From Labrys sp. KNU-23 (lineage in GTDB: Bacteria; Pseudomonadota; Alphaproteobacteria; Rhizobiales; Labraceae), in the NCBI RefSeq assembly GCF_008330945.1, contig NZ_CP043488.1:310001-374000 (forward strand): 64,000 nt of DNA. The letters run 5' to 3'. The position numbers and the translations under genes are program-made. The notes beneath the pieces are model-generated. The model did no database searches, was not told the origin of the DNA, and saw only the letters and a list, made by a program, of their open reading frames with translations. Position 1 is the first letter of the stretch, and every line of letters begins with the position of its first letter. Positions 8,333 to 15,899 of the stretch are shown piece after piece.

Positions 8333-8980
8333 ATGAAGTTGTTATTCAAGGCATGGGGACCGCTGACCCTGGCTTTCGTTCTGGTTTTTTCGCCCATTCT
8401 GCTTACGCAAGTTCGAGCGCAGCTCATCACGAATACCGGCTTTGAGACTAACAACTCCGGTTGGACCTATGGTGGAGGTTCGGCACGCACAGCGGGCAAT
8501 GTCTTAGTGCCAGCGCATGGGGGGAGCTATTTTGGATCGCTTGCGGTCGGTGGCGGGACAATGTCCCAGTTCATTAGTATTCCCGGAGCTGGCACTTACC
8601 GTTTGAGCTTTTACCTTGCGCCGCAGATTTCCCTTTCGCTGGGAACGCTGAATTTCAGTGTACAAATTGGTGGAAACACTTATCTAGGTACTTATAATAT
8701 TACTGTGCTTGGATTAGGCGGTTACAATCTTTATACGCTTACGGTCAATCTTCCAGCCGGCATTACAAATCTGGTTTTTACAAATCTCCCAGGTCTGCTG
8801 ACAGCTCCGCTACGTGTTGATGATGTATCGCTAGTCCAAATTCCAGGGCCAGTCCCGGGTAGGAGTGTGATTTCCTACCTGGCGGTGGCTCTTCTGGTTC
8901 TGCTGTTGGGTAGAAGGCACCTGGAAGGCGGGTTCAGGGACCTGGCACGACGGTGGGCGGGCAAGGTAAAAGAGCACTGA
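8333..8980 (+). CDS. secreted protein with a variant CTERM-like sorting tail
   Basis: This 215-residue protein has a signal peptide (hydrophobic residues about 8-25, cleavage near VRAQ). A beta-sandwich-like domain follows, beginning ITNTGFETNNSGWTYGG, a start seen in galactose-binding-like exported domains. The C-terminus reads PGPVPGRSVISYLAVALLVL followed by an Arg-rich end. That order (Pro/Gly motif, one transmembrane helix, basic tail) is the architecture of PEP-CTERM-type sorting signals processed by exosortases, though the motif is not the canonical one. It is likely exported and held at the envelope. No exosortase gene is in the window. The function of the main domain is unknown. Confidence 0.6.
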   Translation: MKLLFKAWGPLTLAFVLVFSPILLTQVRAQLITNTGFETNNSGWTYGGGSARTAGNVLVPAHGGSYFGSLAVGGGTMSQFISIPGAGTYRLSFYLAPQISLSLGTLNFSVQIGGNTYLGTYNITVLGLGGYNLYTLTVNLPAGITNLVFTNLPGLLTAPLRVDDVSLVQIPGPVPGRSVISYLAVALLVLLLGRRHLEGGFRDLARRWAGKVKEH

Positions 8981-9172
8981 AAGGCCCGATAGTTGCATTG
9001 AAGCGGTTCGCATGACCCGTTACAGGGCGCTAGCTCTGGGGCTTCCGAGCCTGATACAGGGCTATCATAGCGAGTGGGGTCAGCTCGTAGTTCATTTTTT
9101 CTGGATGGTCTTCCATGTATTTTACGACCATTCGTGTTGCTTGAAGGTCATTGGCATCTAGTGGCGGACAGA

Positions 9173-9194
9173 TTAGGCGGCGTGGGCAAATTCA
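9173..9194 (+). repeat. left terminal inverted repeat, IS5 copy B
   Basis: Inverse of 10333-10354 with few mismatches; the same end as copy A. Confidence 0.8.
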
Positions 9195-9461
9195 GCGAAG
9201 TATTTCTACGCTCACCAGTTTGAGGGCGCCGTCGAAGGGCTCGACGTATGCGCAGATATTATCCGAGAACTCGTCCATCAGATTGAGCCCTTCGGGGTCA
9301 TAGTCGTTCTCGGCGATCAGCCGAAGCTTGCCGTCCACAAAGGCGCAGCTGACGTTGTGCTCGTGGGAATAGTGGAGCCGAAACGCTTCTGTGATGTCGC
9401 GCGCCGCTTCGTCTCCCGCTGCGGCGGGAACATCATAGCATTCCAAAGTGATGCGATACAT
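9192..9461 (-). CDS. 89-residue protein of unknown function carried by IS5 copy B
   Basis: The small acidic protein starts MYRITLECYDVP and contains an ENDYDPEGLNLMDEFSD block. It has no signal peptide, membrane segment or Cys motif, and I do not recognise a named family. CGGAG lies about ten bases before the ATG. The gene runs from just inside the left inverted repeat towards it, opposite to the transposase. Its place corresponds to that of the DUF6881 gene in copy A, so it is a passenger. An immunity- or antitoxin-type role is conceivable from size and acidity, but this is a guess. Confidence 0.6.
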   Translation of the reverse strand: MYRITLECYDVPAAAGDEAARDITEAFRLHYSHEHNVSCAFVDGKLRLIAENDYDPEGLNLMDEFSDNICAYVEPFDGALKLVSVEILR

Positions 9462-9543
9462 GTGTCGATGCTCCGGGTTTTGCGAACCTATCGGGAAACA
9501 GGGCTGACGGGGAAGCCGAAATGATTGACGAGGCGTGCGGGGA

Positions 9544-10354
9544 TTGATTCAAGGCTGCTTTTTGGAGGCAGGCTTGAGCGGGGCGATCTCACTGAAGCAG
9601 AATGGCGCGTTCTGAAGGGGGTGTTGCCCATCGAGCCTGAGAACCATGGTCGAGGCAGGCCGCCCGAGCAGAACCGCTCTATCATCAACGGCATCCTGTG
9701 GCGGCTCCGCTGCGGCGCTCCGTGACGGGACGTGCCGCCCAAATATGGCAGCTGGAACACCATCAATCGCCGGTTCCGGCGATTGAGTGAGGCCGGGGTC
9801 TGGGAGACCGTTGCCGTGACGCTGGCCGAGATCATGGCGGACAGCGGCCATTATCGCATCGACAGCACCACCGTTCGCGCCCACGTCTCGGCAGTGGGCG
9901 GAAAAGGGGGACTCATCGACGCGCTCTTGGCCGCTCGCGGGGCGGGTTCACCAGTAAGCTTCACTGCCTGGCTGATACCCTCGGATGACCGCTCGCTTTC
10001 CATCTGACGGTCGGAGAGGCGGCAGCTTGCAAAGCCTATTGCGCCCTGATCGGCCTGCCCGAGCGCGCACCTGACGCTTTGCTCGCCGACAAGGGCTATG
10101 ACGCCGACGCAATCCGTGCCGACCTTGCCGAACGGAATATCGAGGCCACCATTCCTGGCCGGTCAGACCGCCGCGTGAAGATCGAGCATAATCGGACGCT
10201 CTACAAGCAATGTAGTCGCATCGAGCGCATGTTCCGGCAGCTCAAGATCAAACGCGCCATCGCCACCCGATACGATCAACTGGCTAACGGCTTCCTCGGA
10301 ATGGTCCATCTCGCCACCGCCGGATACTGGCTCAAATTTGTCCACGCCGCCTAG
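9544..10354 (+). pseudogene. IS5-family transposase, copy B, with nonsense mutation
   Basis: This matches copy A: GDLTEAEWRVLKG and WRLRCGAP, then a TGA at 9723-9725 where copy A has TGG (Trp). The reading resumes at DVPPKYGSWNTINRRF. The A4G5 frameshift site is kept at 9901-9910. The second half, in the -1 frame, is intact to the end (ADKGYDADAIR, then RIERMFRQLKIKRAIATRYD, ending FVHAA). A one-base difference near 9578 also shifts the N-terminus relative to copy A. Confidence 0.8.
10333..10354 (-). repeat. right terminal inverted repeat, IS5 copy B
   Basis: Inverse of 9173-9194; also encodes the last residues of the transposase, as in copy A. Confidence 0.8.
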
Positions 10355-10474
10355 TGTAGGTATTATCTAACCGCAACCTCCCGATCCAATAGGTGCAAAG
10401 CCTAGATTGTCTTGCATATGCAACCGATGGACAGTGAAGAGGGCAAGACATCGATTTGGCCGTCTGGAACAAAC

Positions 10475-11206
10475 TTATTCGGCTAACGGCACGACAAGGG
10501 ATAAACTCGCAATCGTTCGATCGGGAATTGGGGGATTCAAAGTGAATGGAATATTATTAGGATTGAACCAGATGCCGGTAATTCCGAGCCGCTGCGGGGC
10601 CGATACATCCCATTCCAAATTATCTCCAACCATCCACACGTCGGTTGCCGCGAGACGGAGGTGATTGAGCGCACATCGGCATGCCTCAAGATCGGGTTTC
10701 CCAACACCTACCTCGCCCTCAATCTGGACGAGATGAAAAAATTTGGTCAACCCGAAACGATCCATTTTTGCTCTCTGCACGACAGAGGTACCGTTCGTGA
10801 TCACCCCGAGACGGATCCCCAATTCCGTGAGCTTTGCCAATACAGGAATGGCACTGTCGTTTATGCGGAGATTTGCATCTCTGTATGCCGAAAACCGGTC
10901 TGCAATTTCTCGACCGATCAATTCATCCAATGTTTTGGCTGCCTTTTTCTCGAATTCGAATCTGGCCAACCTCATTATTTCCCGCCTGGCTCCGATAATG
11001 TCGGCACGCCAAATTTGAGAAAGGCGTTCATCCTTCCAAAAACGCCGAGTCACATCACCGATGGTGTCGGACAATTCATCGATTTTGATACCGGCCAACG
11101 CATCTGCATTATCCTTTAGCACGGCATTCCATGCGTCCCGTGGGTTGCCATAGGCTTCGATTAAAGTGTCATCCAGATCGAAACAAATCGCCTTAGGCAG
11201 CTTCAT
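10475..11206 (-). CDS. HAD-superfamily hydrolase
   Basis: This 243-residue protein shows all four HAD motifs: FDLDDTL near residue 10 with the nucleophilic Asp, ITNGTS (motif II) near residue 136, a Lys in VGVGKPDLE (motif III), and MVGDNLEWDV (motif IV) near residue 193. An all-alpha cap lies between motifs I and II. It is a soluble phosphatase-type enzyme; the substrate is unknown. It stands alone, just beyond IS5 copy B. Confidence 0.85.
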   Translation of the reverse strand: MKLPKAICFDLDDTLIEAYGNPRDAWNAVLKDNADALAGIKIDELSDTIGDVTRRFWKDERLSQIWRADIIGARREIMRLARFEFEKKAAKTLDELIGREIADRFSAYRDANLRINDSAIPVLAKLTELGIRLGVITNGTSVVQRAKMDRFGLTKFFHLVQIEGEVGVGKPDLEACRCALNHLRLAATDVWMVGDNLEWDVSAPQRLGITGIWFNPNNIPFTLNPPIPDRTIASLSLVVPLAE

Positions 11207-11330
11207 TCATTGTCTCCTCAAGTAGCGAACGAGTTACTCGCGGTGCAAGGTCGGTTGTTTCATTTGCGGTAGAGAAGAATGAATACGATAAATTTTCTGC
11301 AAATCGTTCGATCAATTTACTATTGATGGC

Positions 11331-11702
11331 CTAAATATGCTTAGAGTTGAGAGTGAATTCTAAGAAATTCATCATTATATATAGATAAAATTTCGGATTT
11401 ACGATAAATAATTCGTATTTTATCTCAGACTTTCCAAAATAATTCTTCCCATGATTCCGAAATTCTATCCGTCTGTCGTTGGCGTGTTTTCGGTACGTCT
11501 CCTGACCTGTAGCCGTTGCCAAATCGATTTCTGGATGAGAGACAGTAAATTGCCGTGCGTAGTGTGACTGGGCCCAACGACCATTTGACAAAAAATTTCC
11601 GGCAAGCTGGGAAGTCAGAACCGCGTGGTCGATGTATCGTGTATCAGTGACTTTAATAGCCGTTAAGCCGATATTGTGGTCCCCCGCGGACGTTAAGGTC
11701 AT
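11331..11702 (-). CDS. hypothetical protein, doubtful
   Basis: The open frame of 123 codons has no recognisable domain, signal peptide or membrane helix, and no clear ribosome-binding site. Its C-terminal third is encoded by AT-rich DNA unlike the first part, so it may be a remnant running into intergenic sequence. Confidence 0.25.
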   Translation of the reverse strand: MTLTSAGDHNIGLTAIKVTDTRYIDHAVLTSQLAGNFLSNGRWAQSHYARQFTVSHPEIDLATATGQETYRKHANDRRIEFRNHGKNYFGKSEIKYELFIVNPKFYLYIMMNFLEFTLNSKHI

Positions 11703-11845
11703 AAACTTGCGGTCGGAGACGGATGTTCCGGCAGGCAGGCGGCTTCACGGAATCGATTGGTCCAGGCTTTTTCTTCGTATAAACTGACAGAAATCGAATT
11801 TCTTTTGAGATTCCTTACGTAAGGCCGCGTGGAGGGAGAGCGAGT

Positions 11846-12406
11846 ATGAGAAAAATTCTATTATTGGCCGCAGCCATTTTAATTTCAGTTCCGGCATTCG
11901 CGCAGCAACAGGGCAGTTCCCCTTGTCCCCCGGGGATGGTTCCGGGGGAGGGGGCATGTTTTGCACCCAACGACCCTGATCGCTTTGGTGGGGAGCCCGA
12001 TGGGCAGGCCGCTTCTCCTCGCGCTGGTCAGAAGCCGCCTGGCGTAGGTGACGGCTGGATTCCCTACGAATACGAGGAGTCCGAGGATCCGTTTCAGCAG
12101 TCGCGATATGGTGCGGTGGTAGACAGCCAGACCTCAAATGGAACCGTCGGGATCTCGGTCAATAAAAAAAGCGCTGAGGAGGCGCGCAAGGCAGCATTTC
12201 GCATGTGTGAAGGAGATCATTGCAAACTCGTCCTCGAGTTTGTGAATTCCTGCGTGGCTGTGATGGAAGCGAACGAGGGAATTTCATATGCAAGCGATGC
12301 GACCGTGAGCGCCGCAAAAAAGACCGCGGCAATTGACTGCAGGGCGAGCAAGTTCTCGGGATGCAAGCTTCTCTATAGTGGTTGCAGCCTGCGGGCGAAG
12401 GACTGA
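11846..12406 (+). CDS. exported DUF4189 protein
   Basis: This 186-residue protein has a signal peptide (MRKILLLAAAILISVPAFAQ), then a Pro/Gly-rich linker with two Cys (SSPCPPGMVPGEGACFAPND), and from about residue 90 a DUF4189 domain. That domain shows its usual features: YGAVVDS, a run of Ala/Lys helices, and paired Cys (CEGDHCKLV, NSCVAV). It is periplasmic or envelope-associated. DUF4189 has no settled function. The ribosome-binding site is GGAGGGAG, about nine bases before the ATG. The next gene begins 23 bases downstream, so the two probably form a transcript. Confidence 0.8.
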   Translation: MRKILLLAAAILISVPAFAQQQGSSPCPPGMVPGEGACFAPNDPDRFGGEPDGQAASPRAGQKPPGVGDGWIPYEYEESEDPFQQSRYGAVVDSQTSNGTVGISVNKKSAEEARKAAFRMCEGDHCKLVLEFVNSCVAVMEANEGISYASDATVSAAKKTAAIDCRASKFSGCKLLYSGCSLRAKD

Positions 12407-12429
12407 TCTTGAACAGGGGTCGGTAGGCC

Positions 12430-12705
12430 ATGGGGTTGGCTGACGAGATGCGTGGATTAATCGAGCGTGGCGAGTACGAGCGCGTGCTTGAGCTTGGTAA
12501 AGCCGCTGTGCTGGAAAACCGATTGGGGCCGGACGTGGTGCAAGCCCTCTATGGGATGACAGCTAAACTGCGATCCAAATGCATGGATTTGGCCACGAAG
12601 AAGGCGGATAGCGGGCCTGTATATCAAGGGCTCGAAGCAATCTTGATCACAGCAAACGAGCTAACCGGCGAAGATATGTATGGCTGTCGCGAATGTCACT
12701 TATGA
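12430..12705 (+). CDS. 91-residue cytoplasmic protein of unknown function
   Basis: The protein is mostly alpha-helical by composition (MGLADEMRGLIERGEYERVL at the start) and ends in a CRECHL motif that could bind a metal or form a disulfide. No signal peptide is present. It follows the DUF4189 gene with a short gap on the same strand. I do not recognise a family. Confidence 0.5.
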   Translation: MGLADEMRGLIERGEYERVLELGKAAVLENRLGPDVVQALYGMTAKLRSKCMDLATKKADSGPVYQGLEAILITANELTGEDMYGCRECHL

Positions 12706-13029
12706 GCAACGCGGCGAGACTTGATATCGGCCCCAATATTATGGCAGCCGGATCACCTATGTCGTGGTGGGCCGCGCTGAGCATACTTCCGATTGCAAGA
12801 GTGGCGCCTCGGATCCGGGGCCCGTAGCGCCAATCCGCAGAGCAAAAAGGGGGGAGAGGGAGCGGTTTGCTGGTAGACCTACGGTCGAGATAACCGGGGG
12901 AGCCTTGAAACATTCAGCACCAGCATACGAGGATGCTATGCCGCAGTACGAAATAACCCGCTTCTGTTATCTATGACTACCAGTTCTAGCAGACGTCGAT
13001 AGGCTGGAGAGAAACGCAATTTAAGAGCA

Positions 13030-13054
13030 AATCCTGACCCCGCAACCAAATCAA
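13030..13054 (+). other. tRNA 3'-end-like sequence, possible attachment-site remnant
   Basis: The plus strand reads CAAATCCTGACCCCGCAACC, which resembles the T-arm/acceptor 3' half of a tRNA. No matching 5' half is nearby. It lies at the end of the serine recombinase remnant, where integrative elements often leave a copy of a tRNA tail. Confidence 0.35.
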
Positions 13055-13064
13055 ATTGCGATTT

Positions 13065-13088
13065 GCCCGCCCTAAAGGTGGGCTTTTT
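13065..13088 (+). terminator. intrinsic terminator-like hairpin
   Basis: GCCCGCC pairs with GGTGGGC (one G-T pair) around a five-base loop and is followed by five T on the plus strand. No intact plus-strand gene ends close by, so it may be a relic of the lost element. Confidence 0.5.
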
Positions 13089-13777
13089 GCGTTCCAGGGT
13101 GTTGGCAAGGATTCCAGCCAGATCGCCCCGAACGTCGATCTGGAGTTGGTCGTGTTCGGGGGCAGCACGATCTTCTTCATTAGCGAGCGGATCTCCTCGG
13201 CCGCAGCCATTCGCTCTCCGCGGGAATCGTCTTGGAGTGCCGAGTACAAGCACCTCGACTTGAGTGCGGTAATGCGCCGCCATGTTCGGTTGAAGCTGGG
13301 GGAGGTGGCTCCTAGGCATCGCGCAAGAATCGCGTCTACTCGTCCTTGCGGGCCTCGAGCTTGTGGCTGCGCTGCTTCACTGTCTCGATCGACATCGCAT
13401 CCTTGAGATAGAGATCCATGATCTTGTCGAGCTCGCGCTCGATGCGCCTGAGTTCAGCGTCCGCTCCGTCGATGGAAGCCCGTCCCTCCATGCGCAGCCG
13501 GTTCATCTCGCGCGGGAACTCCTCGCTGAACTCCTTGAATAGGCTCGGTTCTATCAGGTAGTGGCGCAGAGCATCGAGGACGCGACCCTCGAGCCGATTG
13601 CGTCGAATATTGTTGCGCTTGTCGCAGGTGCCCTTGTTGCGGGTAGTAGAGCCACCGTGCAATCATGTTGCATGTATAATATGTATATTTTCCTCTTCGT
13701 TAGTAGTTTCTATATTAATTTAAAACAATAATTTTAATTTAAGTAAATTTAAAAATAGTAACAATTTGAATGTTATT

Positions 13778-14653
13778 TCATATATTCTTGAATATAATTC
13801 CGTTCCAAACAGCTGCCATGTGCAGCGCTGCAAATAAATGAATCTTATTTGTGTATCTATCACTTAATTCGATAACGCTGGAATAGGTATATATTAAATT
13901 TGACTCCTGAAGTTTACGTATTATTCGGTGAATCTGAATGCGCGGTATATTGAGTTCTCGGCTGGCTCGCCCATAATTAAATGCGCCCTTCCTTAGCGCG
14001 TGCGGTTGGTTGTAATTAAATTCCAACGTAATGAATAGCATAACTTCGTATCCTCCTGATATTTCAAGTATTTTTTCAATTTCTGGTACAAAAATTGAAA
14101 TATATTTGAATTCTAGTATGCATCTATAAGCGTAATCTACTATGGATTCAAGTAGTATGTCATTTTTATATAGATCAGAAAGTGACGTTGGATTGTCGGT
14201 GAGCAGTGATATAGGAATCAGGAGATTGCGATAAACGCCCTTTGCTTTTTCGATTGCCTTCGGGGTAACTTCATAGTGGGTGTAGCGGCGATCGTCAGCA
14301 TTCGTGACTTTCCTGAGATATCCTCCCAGCTGAAGCAGGCGCACCAACGTCGCTATTCTCGCACGCCCAGCGATGCCCGCTCGCTCGGCGAAGGATAAAG
14401 CTCCGGCCAATGTCGGTCCGCTTTCCTCCCTTGAGTTTCGGTGGGCGAGATGACTTCTTAGGAAATAGATACCCATTAGGTGCCGGACCTTTTCCGTTGC
14501 AAATTTAGATAGAAAGAAATTCTCAGAATGCATGGCGCAATATCTTTTGGCGAACATGCGAAATGCGGCCCTAAAATTATAATGCTCCATAAATATGGAC
14601 GCTGTGCTCATTATTTCTTTCGATAACGTGGTTAATACTTGAGTATTTCGCAT
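13778..14653 (-). CDS. double winged-helix DNA-binding protein in AT-rich DNA
   Basis: This 291-residue protein has two stretches that look like winged helices. Around residues 85-135, GRARIATLVRLLQLGGYL is followed by a wing containing DDRRYTHYEVT, as in MarR-type proteins. Around residues 225-260, YGRASRELNIPRIQIHRI is followed by KLQESNLIYTY. No membrane segment or signal peptide is seen. It is probably a transcription regulator. The gene and both flanks are strikingly AT-rich compared with the rest of the window and lie beside a recombinase remnant, which points to transfer. No partner gene is adjacent. Confidence 0.6.
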   Translation of the reverse strand: MRNTQVLTTLSKEIMSTASIFMEHYNFRAAFRMFAKRYCAMHSENFFLSKFATEKVRHLMGIYFLRSHLAHRNSREESGPTLAGALSFAERAGIAGRARIATLVRLLQLGGYLRKVTNADDRRYTHYEVTPKAIEKAKGVYRNLLIPISLLTDNPTSLSDLYKNDILLESIVDYAYRCILEFKYISIFVPEIEKILEISGGYEVMLFITLEFNYNQPHALRKGAFNYGRASRELNIPRIQIHRIIRKLQESNLIYTYSSVIELSDRYTNKIHLFAALHMAAVWNGIIFKNI

Positions 14654-15189
14654 CTGCGCGTGACCTCAGATATAAAAAGGTTAAAATAAACATCACTTGG
14701 AGATTTTGAGGTGTATATTCTGTTTTTCTAAAATCTATTCTAATGCTATGCTATATTTAAGCTTATATCAGAATTGATTTTGAATCATGGTAGGATTTTT
14801 TAAAATATATTTAGTATATTTTTTAAAAAATTACAGAAATTATTCTAATTTCCCCAAGGATGCGGTGGTTTTTTATCAATTTCATCGTTTTTTATGAATC
14901 TGATCTAGAATGCATCTTGTAATGAATGAAGCGACTGCGATGTGACAGGGGCGCTTCCGGGTCGCTTCAACATTTGCCTCACCAGAGAGGTTGATGATTG
15001 AAAGAGCATCGAGCAGGAAGCGAAGATCGGCGAACTAGCATCTTTCGGCGGCCGGAGCGGAGAAGCTCCTCAAGCCTCGATGTATATGAGATCGTCAACG
15101 TCGAGCCGATCAAGAGACACAAGGACGTCATACTCAACGAGATGGTGCAGTGGCTGGACACTGGCACTCGATGGGGATCAACTGCAGCG
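14654..15189. other. AT-rich intergenic stretch followed by decayed sequence
   Basis: The first 280 bases are very AT-rich and probably hold the promoter of the winged-helix gene. From about 14950 the composition turns GC-rich and open frames break up; no gene is supported. Confidence 0.5.
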
Positions 15190-15790
15190 CTCTGAGCGTG
15201 TGGCTTCATGGCCGCAGCCGGATGTTCAAGAAGAGTCCGCACATGCCTGGGAGCAGGATCGGCCCGACATCTTGAAGCGCTGTCGGGCCTGCTTCGACAG
15301 CCGATTCGATTTTGGCCCGGCAAGGCTCGTATTCATTGGCAGAGATGGCGCCTATATAGAAGCCGCCCTGCGGCTACCTGGCGGGTTGGCGTTCTGCATC
15401 GCCACTGGCAACGACGGCCTCCACCTGAGCGGTATGGTGGCGCCGTTCGTCTATGATGGCGCCATGAACAGCAATGTGTTCCCTGGCTATGTCGAGCGGG
15501 TGCTGGTCTCGACCCTTGAGCTTATGGCATTGCTGTGATGGATAATCTGCCAGCCCACAAGGTTGCGGGCATGCGCAATGCAATCGGCGCGGCAGGCGTG
15601 AACCTACTTTGCTTGCCGCACCGAATTCAGCCGGATCGAGATTGCATCCCTCAAACTCAAGACGTCGCTTCGGGAAGAGGCAGAAAGGACCGCTGATGCC
15701 CCTTAGGGTACAGTTCTTTCAGTGATCGACCTTTTTGTCCTGAACGAATGCGTGAACTACTTCCAAGCGGCTGGACATGTCCCAAACCGA
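15190..15790 (+). pseudogene. IS630-family transposase remnant
   Basis: Pieces of an IS630-type DDE transposase appear in order in different frames: LHGRSRMFKKSPHMPGS, MVAPFVYDGAMNSNVFPGYV, MDNLPAHKVAGMRNAIGAAG (the block around the second catalytic Asp) and NECVNYFQAAGH near the C-terminus. Internal stops and frame changes make it non-functional. Confidence 0.7.
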
Positions 15791-15899
15791 ATAAGGCGAG
15801 CCTTGGATCCTGAACGGACCAACTATACCGAGCTCTTGGTATTCGGCGGCAAGTTGCCGCCTGACGATGTAGCTCAAGTGGCATTGGCAATTTTTCCAT

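Larger units (their letters stand above)
9173..10354 (+). mobile_element. IS5-family element copy B, with a different passenger gene
   Basis: The left end reads TTAGGCGGCGTGGGCAAATT and the right end is its inverse, ending GTCCACGCCGCCTAG at 10354; length is 1182 bp. From about 9543 on it matches copy A (3396-4209) base by base with scattered differences. Between 9195 and about 9542 it carries an unrelated small gene on the minus strand. The transposase has a nonsense codon and an indel relative to copy A, so this copy is also dead. Confidence 0.85.
12986..13662 (-). pseudogene. large serine recombinase remnant, C-terminal part only
   Basis: The first frame (13662 down to about 13336) reads RNKGTCDKRNNIRRNRLEGR, then VLDALRHYLIEPSLF and ELRRIERELDKIMDL: the zinc-ribbon and coiled-coil parts of large serine recombinases. 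A frame change follows; QPNMAAHYRTQVEVL and SRGERMAAAEEIRSLMKKIV are the family's C-terminal segment. The catalytic resolvase domain is absent, so the gene is dead. It marks a former integrative element at this locus. Confidence 0.75.

Noticed and set aside
13030-13054. A functional tRNA gene at the recombinase remnant
   Set aside because: Only the 3' half resembles a tRNA; no anticodon or D arm could be found upstream. I found no complete tRNA or rRNA gene in the window.
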